Source: Nitratidesulfovibrio sp. (GTDB lineage Bacteria; Desulfobacterota; Desulfovibrionia; Desulfovibrionales; Desulfovibrionaceae). Taken from it: a DNA stretch of 64,000 nucleotides. The notes beneath the pieces are model-generated. The model made no database searches. It worked only from the letters and a program-made list of their open reading frames with translations, and had not been told where the DNA came from. This document shows, in pieces, positions 53,008 through 62,334 of the stretch. The position numbers were made by a program, and so were the translations under genes. The stretch spans positions 57,429 to 121,428 of the forward strand of contig NZ_JBDXXH010000011.1 in the NCBI RefSeq assembly GCF_040373385.1, read 5' to 3'. The number at the start of each line of letters is the position of its first letter. Positions within the stretch are counted from its first letter, which is position 1.

Positions 53008-53334
53008 CGCGGGCGCGCCTTTGTCTGGCACCCAAGCGCCGTGCACAGCGCATGCGCGAACCGTCTGTGCCACCCGTTCCGGCAGGCCGCATTCTTGCGC
53101 GCACCACATTTTCCGCGCCGCCGCGTGCCCCCACACCAGTTGCGAACCGTGCCGCAAACCTGATACATGCCACACCGCGAGGAATCGTTCGGGCGGCATG
53201 CGCCGACCGGGAAGATTCCCGCACCGGCCGCCGCCTTTTCCGAAAGCTTGCGGCCCTCGCCCACACCTTCCGGCGGCCACCCAGGCCGTCGCCGCGCGGC
53301 CTGCGCCGCGCCTCTGCCAAGGAGCACACCACCT

Positions 53335-55158
53335 ATGTGCGGCATCATCGGATACGCCGGTCATCGTCCCGCCGTTCCCCTCATCATAGAAGGCCTGCGC
53401 CGCCTGGAATACCGGGGCTACGACTCGGCGGGGGTCGCCTTTGTCCAGAACCGCGAACTGGTCACCGTGCGCGCCGAGGGCAAGCTTTCCGCCCTTGACG
53501 AAAAGCTGGCGTCCTGTCCCAACACCGTGGCCACCACGGGCATGGGGCACACCCGCTGGGCCACCCACGGCATTCCCGTGGAACGCAACGCCCACCCGCA
53601 CAAGTCCAACGACGGCGGCCTCGCCATCGTGCACAACGGCATCATCGAGAACTACGCGGAACTGAAGGCCGACCTTGCCGCCAAGGGCTACGTCTTCCAT
53701 TCCGAAACCGACACCGAAGTGCTGGCCAACCTCATTTCCGAGGGCCGCAAGCACAACGCGACCATGCTCGACGCCTTTGCCTGGGCGCTGCGCCAGGCCC
53801 ACGGGGCCTACGCCGTGGCCCTGACCACGCCCGAAGAGCCGGAAGTGCTCTACGCCGCGCGCCTGTCCGCCCCGCTGATCCTGGGCGTGGGCACCGGCGA
53901 GAACTTCGTGGCGTCCGACATCCCCGCCTTCCTGCCCTACACCCGCGACGTGGTGTTCCTGGAAGACGGCGAACTGGTGCGCATAGACGCCAACGCGTGG
54001 AAGGTCATGCGCATCGCCGACCTTTCGCCGGTGGAAAAGACCGTCAACCACATCCAGTGGGACATGCAGGCGGCCCAGAAGGGCGGCTACAAGCACTTCA
54101 TGCTCAAGGAAATCTTCGAGCAGCCCAAGGTCATCACCGACTGCCTTGCGGGCCGCGTGGACTGGAACCGCATGGAAGTGACCCTGCCGGAACTGGCCGC
54201 GCTGCCCGTGCCCAAACGGTTGCACATCGTGGCCTGCGGCACCTCGTACCATGCGGGCATGTGGGGCAAGCACCTGCTGGAAAGCTGGGCCCGCGTGCCG
54301 GTGAACGTGGAAATCGCCTCTGAATTCCGCTACCGCGACATCATCCTGGACCCGGCGGACATGGTGCTGGTCATCAGCCAGTCGGGCGAAACGGCGGACA
54401 CCCTGGCCGCCCTGCGCATAGCGCGGGAGCACGGGGTGAAGGTGGCGGGCCTGTGCAACGTGGTGGGTTCGTCCATCGCGCGCGAGGCGGACGCGGTCAT
54501 CTACACCCAGGCCGGGCCGGAAATCAGCGTGGCCTCTACCAAGGCCATGTGCAGCCAGATGGTGCTGCTGACCCTGATGGCCCTGCACTGGGGCCGCAGC
54601 ACCGGCGCCCTTTCCGAAACGGTGCGCGCCAACGTGTTGCAAACCCTCAGGAAGCTGCCGGACCAGTTGGAAACCGTGCTGCCCGCCATGCGCGACGAGG
54701 CGCAGGTGCTGGCCCGCACCTACTCCAAGGCCAAGAGCTTCTTCTACCTGGGGCGTGGCCACTGCTTCCCGCTGGCACTGGAAGGCGCCCTGAAGCTGAA
54801 GGAAATCTCGTACATCCATGCAGAGGGCTACGCATCCGGCGAAATGAAGCATGGCCCCATCGCGCTCATCGACCCGGATTTTCCCACCTTTGCCCTGGCG
54901 CTCAACGACGAGCTGTTCCCCAAGGTGAAGTCCAACATCGAAGAAGTGCAGGCCCGGCGCGGCAAGATCATTGCCCTGACCAACCCCGGCGTGGAACTGA
55001 AGGTGGACCACCCCTGGTCCATCCCCGACGCTTGGGGGCCCATGGCCGCCTTTCTGGTGCTGCCCGCCCTGCAACTGTTCAGCTACGAGGCCGCCGATTA
55101 CCTCGGCAAGGACGTGGACCAGCCGCGCAACCTCGCCAAGAGCGTGACGGTGGAATAG
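53335..55158 (+). CDS. glmS: glutamine-fructose-6-phosphate aminotransferase
   Basis: A 607-residue enzyme making glucosamine-6-phosphate, the entry to UDP-GlcNAc. The N-terminal glutaminase has catalytic Cys at position 2 (MCGIIGYAG), HTRWATHG and NGIIENY. Two SIS domains follow, with CGTSYHAGM, ISQSGETADT and GRGHCFPLALEGALKLKEISYIHAEGY. The C-terminal DQPRNLAKSVTVE has the isomerase Lys. ATG at 53335 is fixed by Cys2; AAGGAG is 11 bases upstream. No glmS ribozyme is evident in the 327-bp leader (53008-53334), which has no other gene. Its product feeds the sugar operon downstream. Confidence 0.96.
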   Translation: MCGIIGYAGHRPAVPLIIEGLRRLEYRGYDSAGVAFVQNRELVTVRAEGKLSALDEKLASCPNTVATTGMGHTRWATHGIPVERNAHPHKSNDGGLAIVHNGIIENYAELKADLAAKGYVFHSETDTEVLANLISEGRKHNATMLDAFAWALRQAHGAYAVALTTPEEPEVLYAARLSAPLILGVGTGENFVASDIPAFLPYTRDVVFLEDGELVRIDANAWKVMRIADLSPVEKTVNHIQWDMQAAQKGGYKHFMLKEIFEQPKVITDCLAGRVDWNRMEVTLPELAALPVPKRLHIVACGTSYHAGMWGKHLLESWARVPVNVEIASEFRYRDIILDPADMVLVISQSGETADTLAALRIAREHGVKVAGLCNVVGSSIAREADAVIYTQAGPEISVASTKAMCSQMVLLTLMALHWGRSTGALSETVRANVLQTLRKLPDQLETVLPAMRDEAQVLARTYSKAKSFFYLGRGHCFPLALEGALKLKEISYIHAEGYASGEMKHGPIALIDPDFPTFALALNDELFPKVKSNIEEVQARRGKIIALTNPGVELKVDHPWSIPDAWGPMAAFLVLPALQLFSYEAADYLGKDVDQPRNLAKSVTVE

Positions 55159-55180
55159 CGCCCCCTGCCCGTTCATCATG

Positions 55181-55206
55181 AAGGCCCCCGAAAGGGGGCC
55201 TTTTTA
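55181..55206 (+). terminator. glmS terminator
   Basis: AAGGCCCCC, loop GAAA, GGGGGCCTTTTTATTT: a 9-bp stem with a GNRA loop and strong U-tract, 22 bp past the glmS stop. Confidence 0.92.
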
Positions 55207-55281
55207 TTTGGCCTATGACCAGCCGCAATCGCCATCAGCCTCGCGATGGTATCCTCGGAAGAAAGAAACCCGACAGAGTTC

Positions 55282-55327
55282 AAAAAGGCTCCAGACCATC
55301 GGGCACGCCCTGATGATCCGGAGCCTT
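55282..55327 (-). terminator. terminator of the sugar operon
   Basis: On the minus strand a stem formed by AGGCTCC...GGAGCCT, with inner paired segments (ATC-GGGC / GCCC-GAT), is followed by five T. It lies about 70 bp after the last operon gene. Confidence 0.85.
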
Positions 55328-55395
55328 GAAAATCGACACCCACGAACGACATGCGCACCGGGCGCAACATGCCCGCTGCGCTCCCCGCGCGGCAC

Positions 55396-56478
55396 CTACC
55401 TGGGGTGACCGATGCCCAGACGGCACTTGCGGGGGGCAAACCGCAGGAAGACTTCCTTTCCGGTTTCGACGGATTCGTAGATGGCCATGATCAATTCCAG
55501 ACTGCGGCGGCCTTCCAGACCGTCCACCAGCATCTTGCCGCCCGTGTTCAGGCATTTGACGATGTGTTCGTAGTAGCTGCGGTGACCAAAGCCATACACG
55601 TCAGGCGGGTTGGTCGAATAGTTCGCCATCACGTCTTCATCGCTGGGCAGGGGACGGGAGAACGCCCAGCTTTCGATCTTGTTGACGGCGTACCCGCCGA
55701 TGACGACGTTTCCGAGTTCGCCCAGTACCGACAATGATCCTTCAAGATCCTTGGGGCGGGTTGCATTGGTGGCCTCTATGATGCCGAGCGCTCCATTGCG
55801 GAACCGCAGCACCACCACGGCCGTGTCCTCCGCCTCTATGTCCACCAGCGCCCGCGTGCTTTTGGCGAACACGCTTTCCACGTCACCCATCATCCATTCC
55901 AGCAGATCAAGGTGATGGCTGGCCTGGTTGGACAGCACCCCGCCGTCAAGAGCCCAGGTGCCCCGCCATGCATCCTGGTCGTAATAGGCCTGCGTACGGC
56001 ACCAGCGTACCCGCACCGTACCGAGAACCAGGCGACCGAACCTGCCAGCCTCCAGGGCCTCGCGCAGTTTCTGCACCGGCAGGTTGAACCGGTTCTGCTT
56101 GATGACGAACAGCTTGATGCCGTTGGAGTCGCAGGCGTGGATCATGGCGTCCGCATCATCCAGGGTGAGGGCCATGGGTTTTTCGACGATGATGTGTTTT
56201 CCGTAGGGGGCCAATTCCAGGGTGTGGCGGGCGTGGTTGCCGCTTTCCGTAAGCACCGCCACGGCGTCCACATCGTCCTTCAGGAAGCGCATCATCTCGT
56301 GCATGTCGGTAAAGGCGGGCACCTTCCATTGGGCGCCAGCGGCCTCGGCCCTTTCGGGACGGATGTCGCAGACGGCGGCAAGGCTTGCCCCCTGAATCAT
56401 TCCCCCACCCAGCAATTCGCAATGCCGCTTGGAAATGCGACCGCATCCGACCAGAGCTATTCGTATCACGTCATTCAC
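55396..56478 (-). CDS. Gfo/Idh/MocA-family sugar dehydrogenase (WbpB/WlbA-like)
   Basis: A 360-residue NAD-dependent oxidoreductase. The N-terminal Rossmann fold is IRIALVGCGRISKRHCELL (about 5-23), with the family motif EKPMALTLDDADAMI around 100-115 (Lys in EKP). The C-terminal domain has WRGTWALDGGVLSNQASHHLDLLEWMMG; the GGxLxxQxxHxxDLL pattern and the final His are the substrate-site signature of UDP-GlcNAcA 3-dehydrogenases (WbpB/WlbA). With the DegT enzyme and acetyltransferase upstream it would make the 3-acetamido group. It is the last operon gene, 92 bp after the glycosyltransferase. Confidence 0.87.
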   Translation of the reverse strand: MNDVIRIALVGCGRISKRHCELLGGGMIQGASLAAVCDIRPERAEAAGAQWKVPAFTDMHEMMRFLKDDVDAVAVLTESGNHARHTLELAPYGKHIIVEKPMALTLDDADAMIHACDSNGIKLFVIKQNRFNLPVQKLREALEAGRFGRLVLGTVRVRWCRTQAYYDQDAWRGTWALDGGVLSNQASHHLDLLEWMMGDVESVFAKSTRALVDIEAEDTAVVVLRFRNGALGIIEATNATRPKDLEGSLSVLGELGNVVIGGYAVNKIESWAFSRPLPSDEDVMANYSTNPPDVYGFGHRSYYEHIVKCLNTGGKMLVDGLEGRRSLELIMAIYESVETGKEVFLRFAPRKCRLGIGHPR

Positions 56479-56570
56479 CTGTTACCCGTGATTTGCGACA
56501 CGCTGTGTTCGTGCCGCGTTCATGGCTGGCTGCGCGTTTGCCGGAAGGGGGCCGCGCGTGCAGCGGAGCA

Positions 56571-58379
56571 CTACAGGCCGAGGCAGTTTCCGTCCCGATA
56601 GAAGATGGACGTGCAACTCGCTGTCTGCAACACCATCGAAGCAAGGCCGGGAAGACGCAACTCCCTGAACCCTGCCTTTTTCAGATATTCCCGCCCGGGC
56701 ATGTAGTAGTCCCGCTCCGTGTTATCAAAAATGATCACGCCTGTTTCAGAAATGGATTCAAGGCAGTTGTACGCGCAATTGACGCGATCGCGCCCGTCGA
56801 TGACGATGACGTCGAACTTGATGTTGCGAATATTGCGCAACGTCTTGCAGTAGTCCCCACCCCTTTCGAGGCGCTGGAATATCGGCCTGACGTTGGCAGG
56901 AAACTGTGCCCGCATGGTAGTGAACCACGCTTCGTCGTGCTCCACGGCGACAACACGGCGCGCCCGCCTGGCCCACCACAACGTACTGCTGCCGCAACCA
57001 AATTCGAAAACGTTTCCGCCATATGGCGCACGTTCTTCCAGCAACTCCACCGCAGGGTAGGTGAGCCATGGCAGCGGGGCGCCCTTCCCGTCCACGATGG
57101 CCTGCCGCTGGTAGCTGGAAAACCACCCGAGACCCCGAAGGTACTCGTTCGCGAATATCTCGCCACACATGGATGCGGCATCGCACTGCTTGGGCGTATT
57201 GGGAGACACCACTTCCATGTGCCGCTGCCGGGGCGCGGGGTTTGCCATGTGCTTTTCGGCGATGTCCAGGAACCGCTGCGCGTTGCGCTTCATGTTGTAG
57301 TCTTCCAGGCAGCGGCGCTGCCCGGCGGCGGCGATGCGATCGCGCTCTTCGGGATGGGCCAGGTAATGGCGAATCTTGTCCACCAGTTCCTGGTTGTCCT
57401 TGTACGCCACGATTTCCTTGTCCCACTCGAACCAACGGGAAACGCCGTCCAGCGCAAGCACCAACGCACCGCACCCCGTGGCTTCGAACAGACGCATGCT
57501 GCAATTGTCGTCCTGGCTGATATCCTCGATGGGGTAGCCATGCCTGTCCGAAAGAAAGACGGGAGTGCGCGAGTCGAGCACCATGCGTCCACGCCGCAGG
57601 CAGCGCAGGGCGTTCATGCCGAAGACGGCGGGCTTGAGGTGCGGCACCATGGCCGGGGTCAGGTTGCTGAAGTTGCCCGAAAGGTGCAGCGACAGTGAAA
57701 ATCCGTACTGTGTCGCGGCCTTGGCCACGGCATCCAGCATGGCGATGCGGCGCGTCCCCGTCAGGGTACCCACGAAGACGACGTCCGTATCCTGCGGAAT
57801 GGCCGACAGATCCCGCACCGCGCTCAGCGGAAAGCCCGGCGAGAACATTTCAACCGCACGGGCTCCCAGCCTGGGCGCCTGCTCCATGATGCTGGGCAAG
57901 CTGGTGAGCAGCACATCGACCCCCGACCAGTCCCAGTTGGTACGCACCGTGGCGCACCGCCAACTGACGACAAGGCGCGGCTGGTGCTTCAGGCTGTCCC
58001 GGAGGGCGCCGTTGAACGTGTACGGGCTGTACACGTAAAGGATGTCCGGCTTGAAGGCGTCCACCCGCATGCGGATGATGTCAGCTTCCCATTGTTCCTT
58101 TCCGGGCGCTGCAAGCCCTTGCTCCTTTATCCAGGCACGTTGCAGGGGCTCCGCGTTGGAAAAGGTAAGCTCGGACGCACAGCCCAGCTCCGTGGTATGG
58201 GGCGTGACGCAGTGCGGGGCGAAGAACCCGTAGCGGTACAGCGCGTCCGTCTGTGTTCCGCTGTCGCGCAGGGCCATTTCGGGCGACTGGGCGTAGAATA
58301 CGTCGATGAAATTCTTGTAGGTCGAGAATATCTGCATGACCCGCAAGGGGGTCGGAGAGTGCTCGGTCATCGTGGACAT
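56571..58379 (-). CDS. glycosyltransferase fused to a SAM methyltransferase-like domain
   Basis: A 602-residue, two-part protein. Residues 1-380 resemble CgeB/DUF3880-type glycosyltransferases (ILYVYSPYTFNGALRDSL, VVFVGTLTGTRRIAML, and the donor-site segment CSMRLFEATGCGALVLALDG). Residues about 400-600 form a class I methyltransferase-like domain: NVFEFGCGSSTLWWARRARRVVAVEHD (SAM-binding Gly loop and acidic end of strand 2), then FDVIVIDGRDRVNCAYN and GVIIFDNTERD. It probably adds a sugar to a surface glycan or protein and modifies it. ATG 58379 or 58370 are both possible starts. Confidence 0.8.
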   Translation of the reverse strand: MSTMTEHSPTPLRVMQIFSTYKNFIDVFYAQSPEMALRDSGTQTDALYRYGFFAPHCVTPHTTELGCASELTFSNAEPLQRAWIKEQGLAAPGKEQWEADIIRMRVDAFKPDILYVYSPYTFNGALRDSLKHQPRLVVSWRCATVRTNWDWSGVDVLLTSLPSIMEQAPRLGARAVEMFSPGFPLSAVRDLSAIPQDTDVVFVGTLTGTRRIAMLDAVAKAATQYGFSLSLHLSGNFSNLTPAMVPHLKPAVFGMNALRCLRRGRMVLDSRTPVFLSDRHGYPIEDISQDDNCSMRLFEATGCGALVLALDGVSRWFEWDKEIVAYKDNQELVDKIRHYLAHPEERDRIAAAGQRRCLEDYNMKRNAQRFLDIAEKHMANPAPRQRHMEVVSPNTPKQCDAASMCGEIFANEYLRGLGWFSSYQRQAIVDGKGAPLPWLTYPAVELLEERAPYGGNVFEFGCGSSTLWWARRARRVVAVEHDEAWFTTMRAQFPANVRPIFQRLERGGDYCKTLRNIRNIKFDVIVIDGRDRVNCAYNCLESISETGVIIFDNTERDYYMPGREYLKKAGFRELRLPGLASMVLQTASCTSIFYRDGNCLGL

Positions 58380-58425
58380 CCTGTCGCCGCCCGCATGGGG
58401 CGCAAAGCTGCTGGGTTGCGTGCGC

Positions 58426-59553
58426 TCAGGCCAGGGCGGCCATCAGCGCGCGGGCTATGCTGTCGGCGTCGTCCCCGGTCATGTAGGGATGCATCGGCAG
58501 GCTGAGAATCCGTCGGCTTACCTCTTCACTCGTCGGCAGGTCACCGCCTCCGTAGCCAAGGTGGGCAAAGGCGGTCTGAAGATGCAGGGGGATGGGGTAG
58601 TACACCATGCTGGGCACGCCTGCGGCCTGCAACGCCTCCTGCACCTCGGCGCGCACGACGGAAGGCGGCAGCAGGAAGGAGTACTGCGCCCAGGCGCTTC
58701 GGCAGCCGTGCGGAACGCGTTGCGGAATGATACCGGCACCATCCAGGGTCTCTTCATACGCTCGGGCAATACGCTGGCGTGCGGCGAGTTCCGCGTCGAA
58801 GACATCCAGCTTGGCCAGCAGCACCGCGGCCTGCAACGTATCCAGCCGCGAATTGATCCCAATGCGGACATTGTCGTACTTGTGCCCACCCTTGCCGTGA
58901 AAACGCAGGGAGCGCAGGCGGCCTGCCCTGTCGGGGTCGTTGCAGAAGACGGCGCCGCCATCACCGTAGCAGCCCAACGGCTTCGCGGGGAAAAAGCTGG
59001 TGGCGGCATAGTCGCCGAACGAGCAGGCGACCTGCCCCCCGATGGCGGCCCCGAAGCCCTGCGCGGCGTCCTCGATGAGCAGAAGCCCGTGCTCGCGCGT
59101 GATGGACGCCAGTTCGGCATACGCAGCCGGCAGTCCGAACATGTCAACGGCAATGACGGCCCGGGGGCGGCCCCACGCGGGGTTCCAGTCTTCAAGGCAC
59201 GCGGCCAGGCCGGCTGGCGAGAGGTTCCAGGTCAGGGGATCAATGTCCACGAACACCGGACGAGCACCCAGCAACGCGATGACCTCTGCCGTGGCGATGA
59301 AGGAAAAGCTGGTGGTGATGACCGCATCGCCGGGACCGATGGATTCGGCCATGAGGGCGAGTTGCAGGGCGTCCGTGCCTGAAGCGCATCCGACGCAATG
59401 GCGCACGCCGCAATATGCCGCAAGGCGGCCTTCCAGTTCCGCGACCTCCGGGCCGAGAATGTATTGCCCGTGTGCCAGCACGGCGTTCATGCGGGCACGA
59501 ATGGACGCTTCATTGGCCGCGAATTGCGCCTTGAGATCAATGAACGGAATCAT
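58426..59553 (-). CDS. DegT/DnrJ/EryC1-family sugar aminotransferase (WbpE-like)
   Basis: A 375-residue PLP enzyme. Landmarks: MIPFIDLKAQF start, CVGCASGTDALQLALMA, LLIEDAAQGFGAAIGG (Asp and Gln that hold PLP), the Schiff-base Lys in SFFPAKPLGCYGDGG, and HGKGGHKYDNVRIGINSRLD. Near-perfect agreement with WbpE/WlbC, which aminates UDP-3-keto-GlcNAc(A). GAGG lies seven bases before the ATG at 59553. It overlaps the upstream fusion gene by 4 bp (ATGA). Confidence 0.93.
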   Translation of the reverse strand: MIPFIDLKAQFAANEASIRARMNAVLAHGQYILGPEVAELEGRLAAYCGVRHCVGCASGTDALQLALMAESIGPGDAVITTSFSFIATAEVIALLGARPVFVDIDPLTWNLSPAGLAACLEDWNPAWGRPRAVIAVDMFGLPAAYAELASITREHGLLLIEDAAQGFGAAIGGQVACSFGDYAATSFFPAKPLGCYGDGGAVFCNDPDRAGRLRSLRFHGKGGHKYDNVRIGINSRLDTLQAAVLLAKLDVFDAELAARQRIARAYEETLDGAGIIPQRVPHGCRSAWAQYSFLLPPSVVRAEVQEALQAAGVPSMVYYPIPLHLQTAFAHLGYGGGDLPTSEEVSRRILSLPMHPYMTGDDADSIARALMAALA

Positions 59554-61103
59554 GGGTGGCCCTCCGGGCTCGTGGCGTCGCGCGTTTCCGGTGTGGCGCC
59601 CGGTGCGCCGCGCAAACCGCTGCCTGCATGTTCGTACCGGGCGCCGCAGGCCGGGCACTGCAATTCCCGATCAAGCCGCACGCCGCAGCGGCAAACCCAG
59701 CCGACACGGCGCGCCGGGTTGCCCACGACCAGGGCATGGGAAGGAACGGGCCGCGTGACCACGGCCCCCGCGCCCACGAAGGCGTAAGGGCCGATTTCGT
59801 TGCCGCACACTATGGTGCAGTTGGCGCCCAGGGTCGCACCGGTGCGCACGGGCGTGGCGCGGGCCTCGTCCATGCGCGGGATGGTGGCGCGGGGATTGTG
59901 CACGTTGGTGAAAACCATGCTCGGCCCGCAGAACACCCCATCCTCCAGGGTGACACCGGGGTAGACCGAAACGTTGTTCTGTATCTTGCAGCGCGCACCC
60001 ACGGTGACGCCGGGCCCGATCATGACGTTCTGCCCGACGTTGGTATGGGCACCTATGCGGCAATCGGGCAGGATGTGGCAGAAGTGCCATATCCGCACCC
60101 CCTCGCCCAGCGTGACGCGCTCATCCACCACCGAGGTGTGATGCACGAACGCGTCTTGCGCCCAACCGCTGGTATCGGGTTTGTCCTGCCGTGCATTGCC
60201 ACGCTCGCGCAGGGTCGTCAGCACATCGAGAGCCTTCAACCAGCACGGTTTGTCGCCGGAAGGCGGTACTGCCCCGCGCAGTGCATCGACAAACGCCGCG
60301 CAAGCCTGTTCCAGGGCGCTTTCGCGGGGAAACTCGACCCGCTCCCGCGATACGCCCCCGGAAACCGTCACCACGCCTTGCCCCATGGCGTCGATACGCC
60401 AGGCGGCAGTGGCCGCTTCACCCACGACCACGATCTCGCGCATGGGCTGGCTTCCCGGCTTTGGGGCAAAAACGTGCGCCACGGGTCCGGAAGGAAAGGC
60501 CAGCACCGTCACGTCGCCCTGCGATTCGCCCCGCTCTGCGGGTGGCAATACGACGGGAACGTGATCCACGATGCGCAGGATGGCCGCAATATCTTCGGCA
60601 GCAGGATCGCCCCACTCCGGTTCCGTTTCCGGCGCGGCCACGGTACGGGCCACGACGGAAACGACACGCCCCAGGGATCCGTCCTGTGCCAGCCCGGCAA
60701 GACGAGCCACGCCGGGGTCGTGTTGCGAAAGAAAACCCGGGGTGAACACCATGCCACGGGCGGTCGCCAGTTCCTGAAGCTTGCGGCAGTCGTCGACGTC
60801 GAACGCTGCGGACGGTGCCGCGTACAGGTGCCTGCCCGTCTCGAGCACCTTGCGGGCGAAAGACATGTGCCCCGCAACCGGCTGAGACATGACGACGGCC
60901 CGCACGCGAGGATCGGCGAGAAGAGCATCCTCGTCCCCCACCACCACGATGCCCGGCAGTGCCGTAGCGGCGTGACGCAGGGCTTCCGGGTTGGAGTCGC
61001 AGACCATGGACAGGACCCCCAACCCACTGAAGCTGCGGGCCAGCCTGCTTCCCACAAGGCCGTAGCCGATGAGTCCGATCAATTCCGCCTCCGGAAATGG
61101 CAT
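59550..61103 (-). CDS. Gfo/Idh oxidoreductase fused to a hexapeptide N-acetyltransferase (WbpD-like)
   Basis: A 517-residue bifunctional protein. Residues 1-300 are a Gfo/Idh/MocA domain with Rossmann IGLIGYGLVGSRLARSF, but it lacks the EKP motif (AAPSAAFDVDDC instead), so it may be catalytically altered. Residues about 320-480 are a left-handed beta-helix acyltransferase very like WbpD/WlbB: HHTSVVDERVTLGEGVRIWHFCHI, NVGQNVMIGPGVTVGARCKI and VFTNVHNPRATIPR. A C-terminal zinc-ribbon pattern (CRCGVRLDRELQCPACGARY) follows. It should acetylate the 3-amino group made by the aminotransferase. Start 61103 is chosen because a GGGG site precedes it; GTG/ATG codons further upstream lack one. It is the first gene of the operon. 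Confidence 0.85.
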   Translation of the reverse strand: MPFPEAELIGLIGYGLVGSRLARSFSGLGVLSMVCDSNPEALRHAATALPGIVVVGDEDALLADPRVRAVVMSQPVAGHMSFARKVLETGRHLYAAPSAAFDVDDCRKLQELATARGMVFTPGFLSQHDPGVARLAGLAQDGSLGRVVSVVARTVAAPETEPEWGDPAAEDIAAILRIVDHVPVVLPPAERGESQGDVTVLAFPSGPVAHVFAPKPGSQPMREIVVVGEAATAAWRIDAMGQGVVTVSGGVSRERVEFPRESALEQACAAFVDALRGAVPPSGDKPCWLKALDVLTTLRERGNARQDKPDTSGWAQDAFVHHTSVVDERVTLGEGVRIWHFCHILPDCRIGAHTNVGQNVMIGPGVTVGARCKIQNNVSVYPGVTLEDGVFCGPSMVFTNVHNPRATIPRMDEARATPVRTGATLGANCTIVCGNEIGPYAFVGAGAVVTRPVPSHALVVGNPARRVGWVCRCGVRLDRELQCPACGARYEHAGSGLRGAPGATPETRDATSPEGHP

Positions 61104-61910
61104 TGTGTCCCCTGCGCCCACGCACGTCCTGCGCCATTGGGCCAACACGCCTCGTACTTCGTCTCGGCCCGCACCGCCATGGGAAGTCTCCATGCCGATG
61201 CGGCGCCCCATGAGCGCGCCCAAAAGCCTGCACTGCGACCCGACAAGAACGTCCGCCGCCAGCGTCGCGCCGCAGTGCTGCGCAACATGGCCTGGTACTG
61301 TCCAAAAAACTGACGATGCCAGTGGCAAGCCACCGCAGCAGGTACCCGGTTTCATGCAGTTGGCTTGCGTGCACCGGCGGCGTCATGCTTCCGGGACGGG
61401 CTTGCGTCACCGCGCATGATGCCAGGCCAGACTCGCCGCATCTTGCAATTCTGGTGCCGAGAAAAAAATGCCAACGCCCCCCGGATGCATCGTGAACGCG
61501 CATGCGCTTGGGCCGCCTGTTCGCAGCGGAAGGCTCCGATTGCGTACACGCTGGCGTTGCGCCTGCGGCACCATCCGGCCACCCACGGGTAACACCCCAG
61601 GCGAGGGCATCGCACTGTCATGCCTGCAACAATGGCCATCCGGGGATTGCCTCACCGCGTCCTCCCCGGCCACGGCCTGGCAGTGACCTTCCGGTTATCT
61701 GGACATGCATGCACATCCGAGGTGCACCATGGGGCAAGGCCTCCGTCAGTCATCCCTCGCTTGACCACGGCAACATGCCTCACATGCAATCAACCCATCA
61801 AGAAACTGACCCTTGTCAATATACTCACAGCCCCTGACACTGCCCCCATGAACATTTGTAACGGTATGGTTACAATTTTATTGACAGCAAAAGCGATATG
61901 CCGCAGTGCT

Positions 61911-61997
61911 GGATTTGCGAGACAAATGCCAAACCTGCCGCGAGGCAGGGACGGAAAGCCACGGGTCTCTTGCAGACAGCCGGGCCGCCTTGCATCC
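61911..61997 (+). promoter_or_regulatory. cyclic di-GMP-I (GEMM) riboswitch
   Basis: The conserved blocks of the GEMM aptamer appear in order: GCCAAACC, a stem TGCC / GGCA capped by a GCGA tetraloop, GGGACGGAAAGCCACGGG (family: GGGACGCAAAGCCACGGG), a second stem GTCT / AGAC, and ACAGCCGGGCCGCC (family: AcaGCCgGGuuGCC). The GNRA loop and its receptor-like second stem are those of the class I c-di-GMP sensor. It is on the plus strand, upstream of the chemoreceptor at 62335, and would tie that gene to c-di-GMP. Departures: GGAAAG for GCAAAG and a short second stem. Confidence 0.75.
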
Positions 61998-62099
61998 GTC
62001 CCACCTCCCCCCGTCTCGGGGGAATTGAGCTTCCGGCAAATTGTTTGCTTGATCAAACATAGCCGGACGTTCCACTTCGGCATTCCCGCATCGTCACGC

Positions 62100-62120
62100 G
62101 CGGGCACCAGCGGTGCCCGC
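62100..62120 (+). terminator. leader hairpin, possible riboswitch expression platform
   Basis: GCGGGCACC / GGTGCCCGC with a 3-nt loop, about 105 nt after the aptamer and followed by CCGGTTTCG. It could be a conditional terminator. A smaller CCCCCG / CGGGGG hairpin sits at 62008-62022. Confidence 0.35.
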
Positions 62121-62334
62121 CCGGTTTCGTGCGCATTCCCCGCCGGCACGCGGGCGCCCCGGTCACGCCGGAGCGTCTGGCCGTCATGGCGGGCGTGGGC
62201 CGTACGCCGTGGCACACACTCCGCCGTGTCCACCAACGCCCCGGCAACGGGGCTTCATGTCCGCATCGCGCCATGTCTTTCCGGGGGGACGGGCAGTCGC
62301 GACGGTCCACCGCAACCCCCCAGAGGGGAACTTC

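Larger units (their letters stand above)
61104..62334. other. long intergenic region
   Basis: About 1.2 kb between the divergent sugar operon and the chemoreceptor. No gene is supported: the open frames here lack ribosome sites and conserved sequence. The part from 61790 to 62060 is AT-richer and holds inverted repeats TTGTAAC-N6-GTTACAA (61856-61875) and TGTTTG-N6-CAAACA (62042-62059). It also holds a TTGACA at 61880 and the riboswitch-like RNA listed separately. Confidence 0.6.

Noticed and set aside
53008-53334. glmS ribozyme upstream of glmS
   Set aside because: No recognisable ribozyme core sequence; such ribozymes are mostly known from Gram-positive bacteria.
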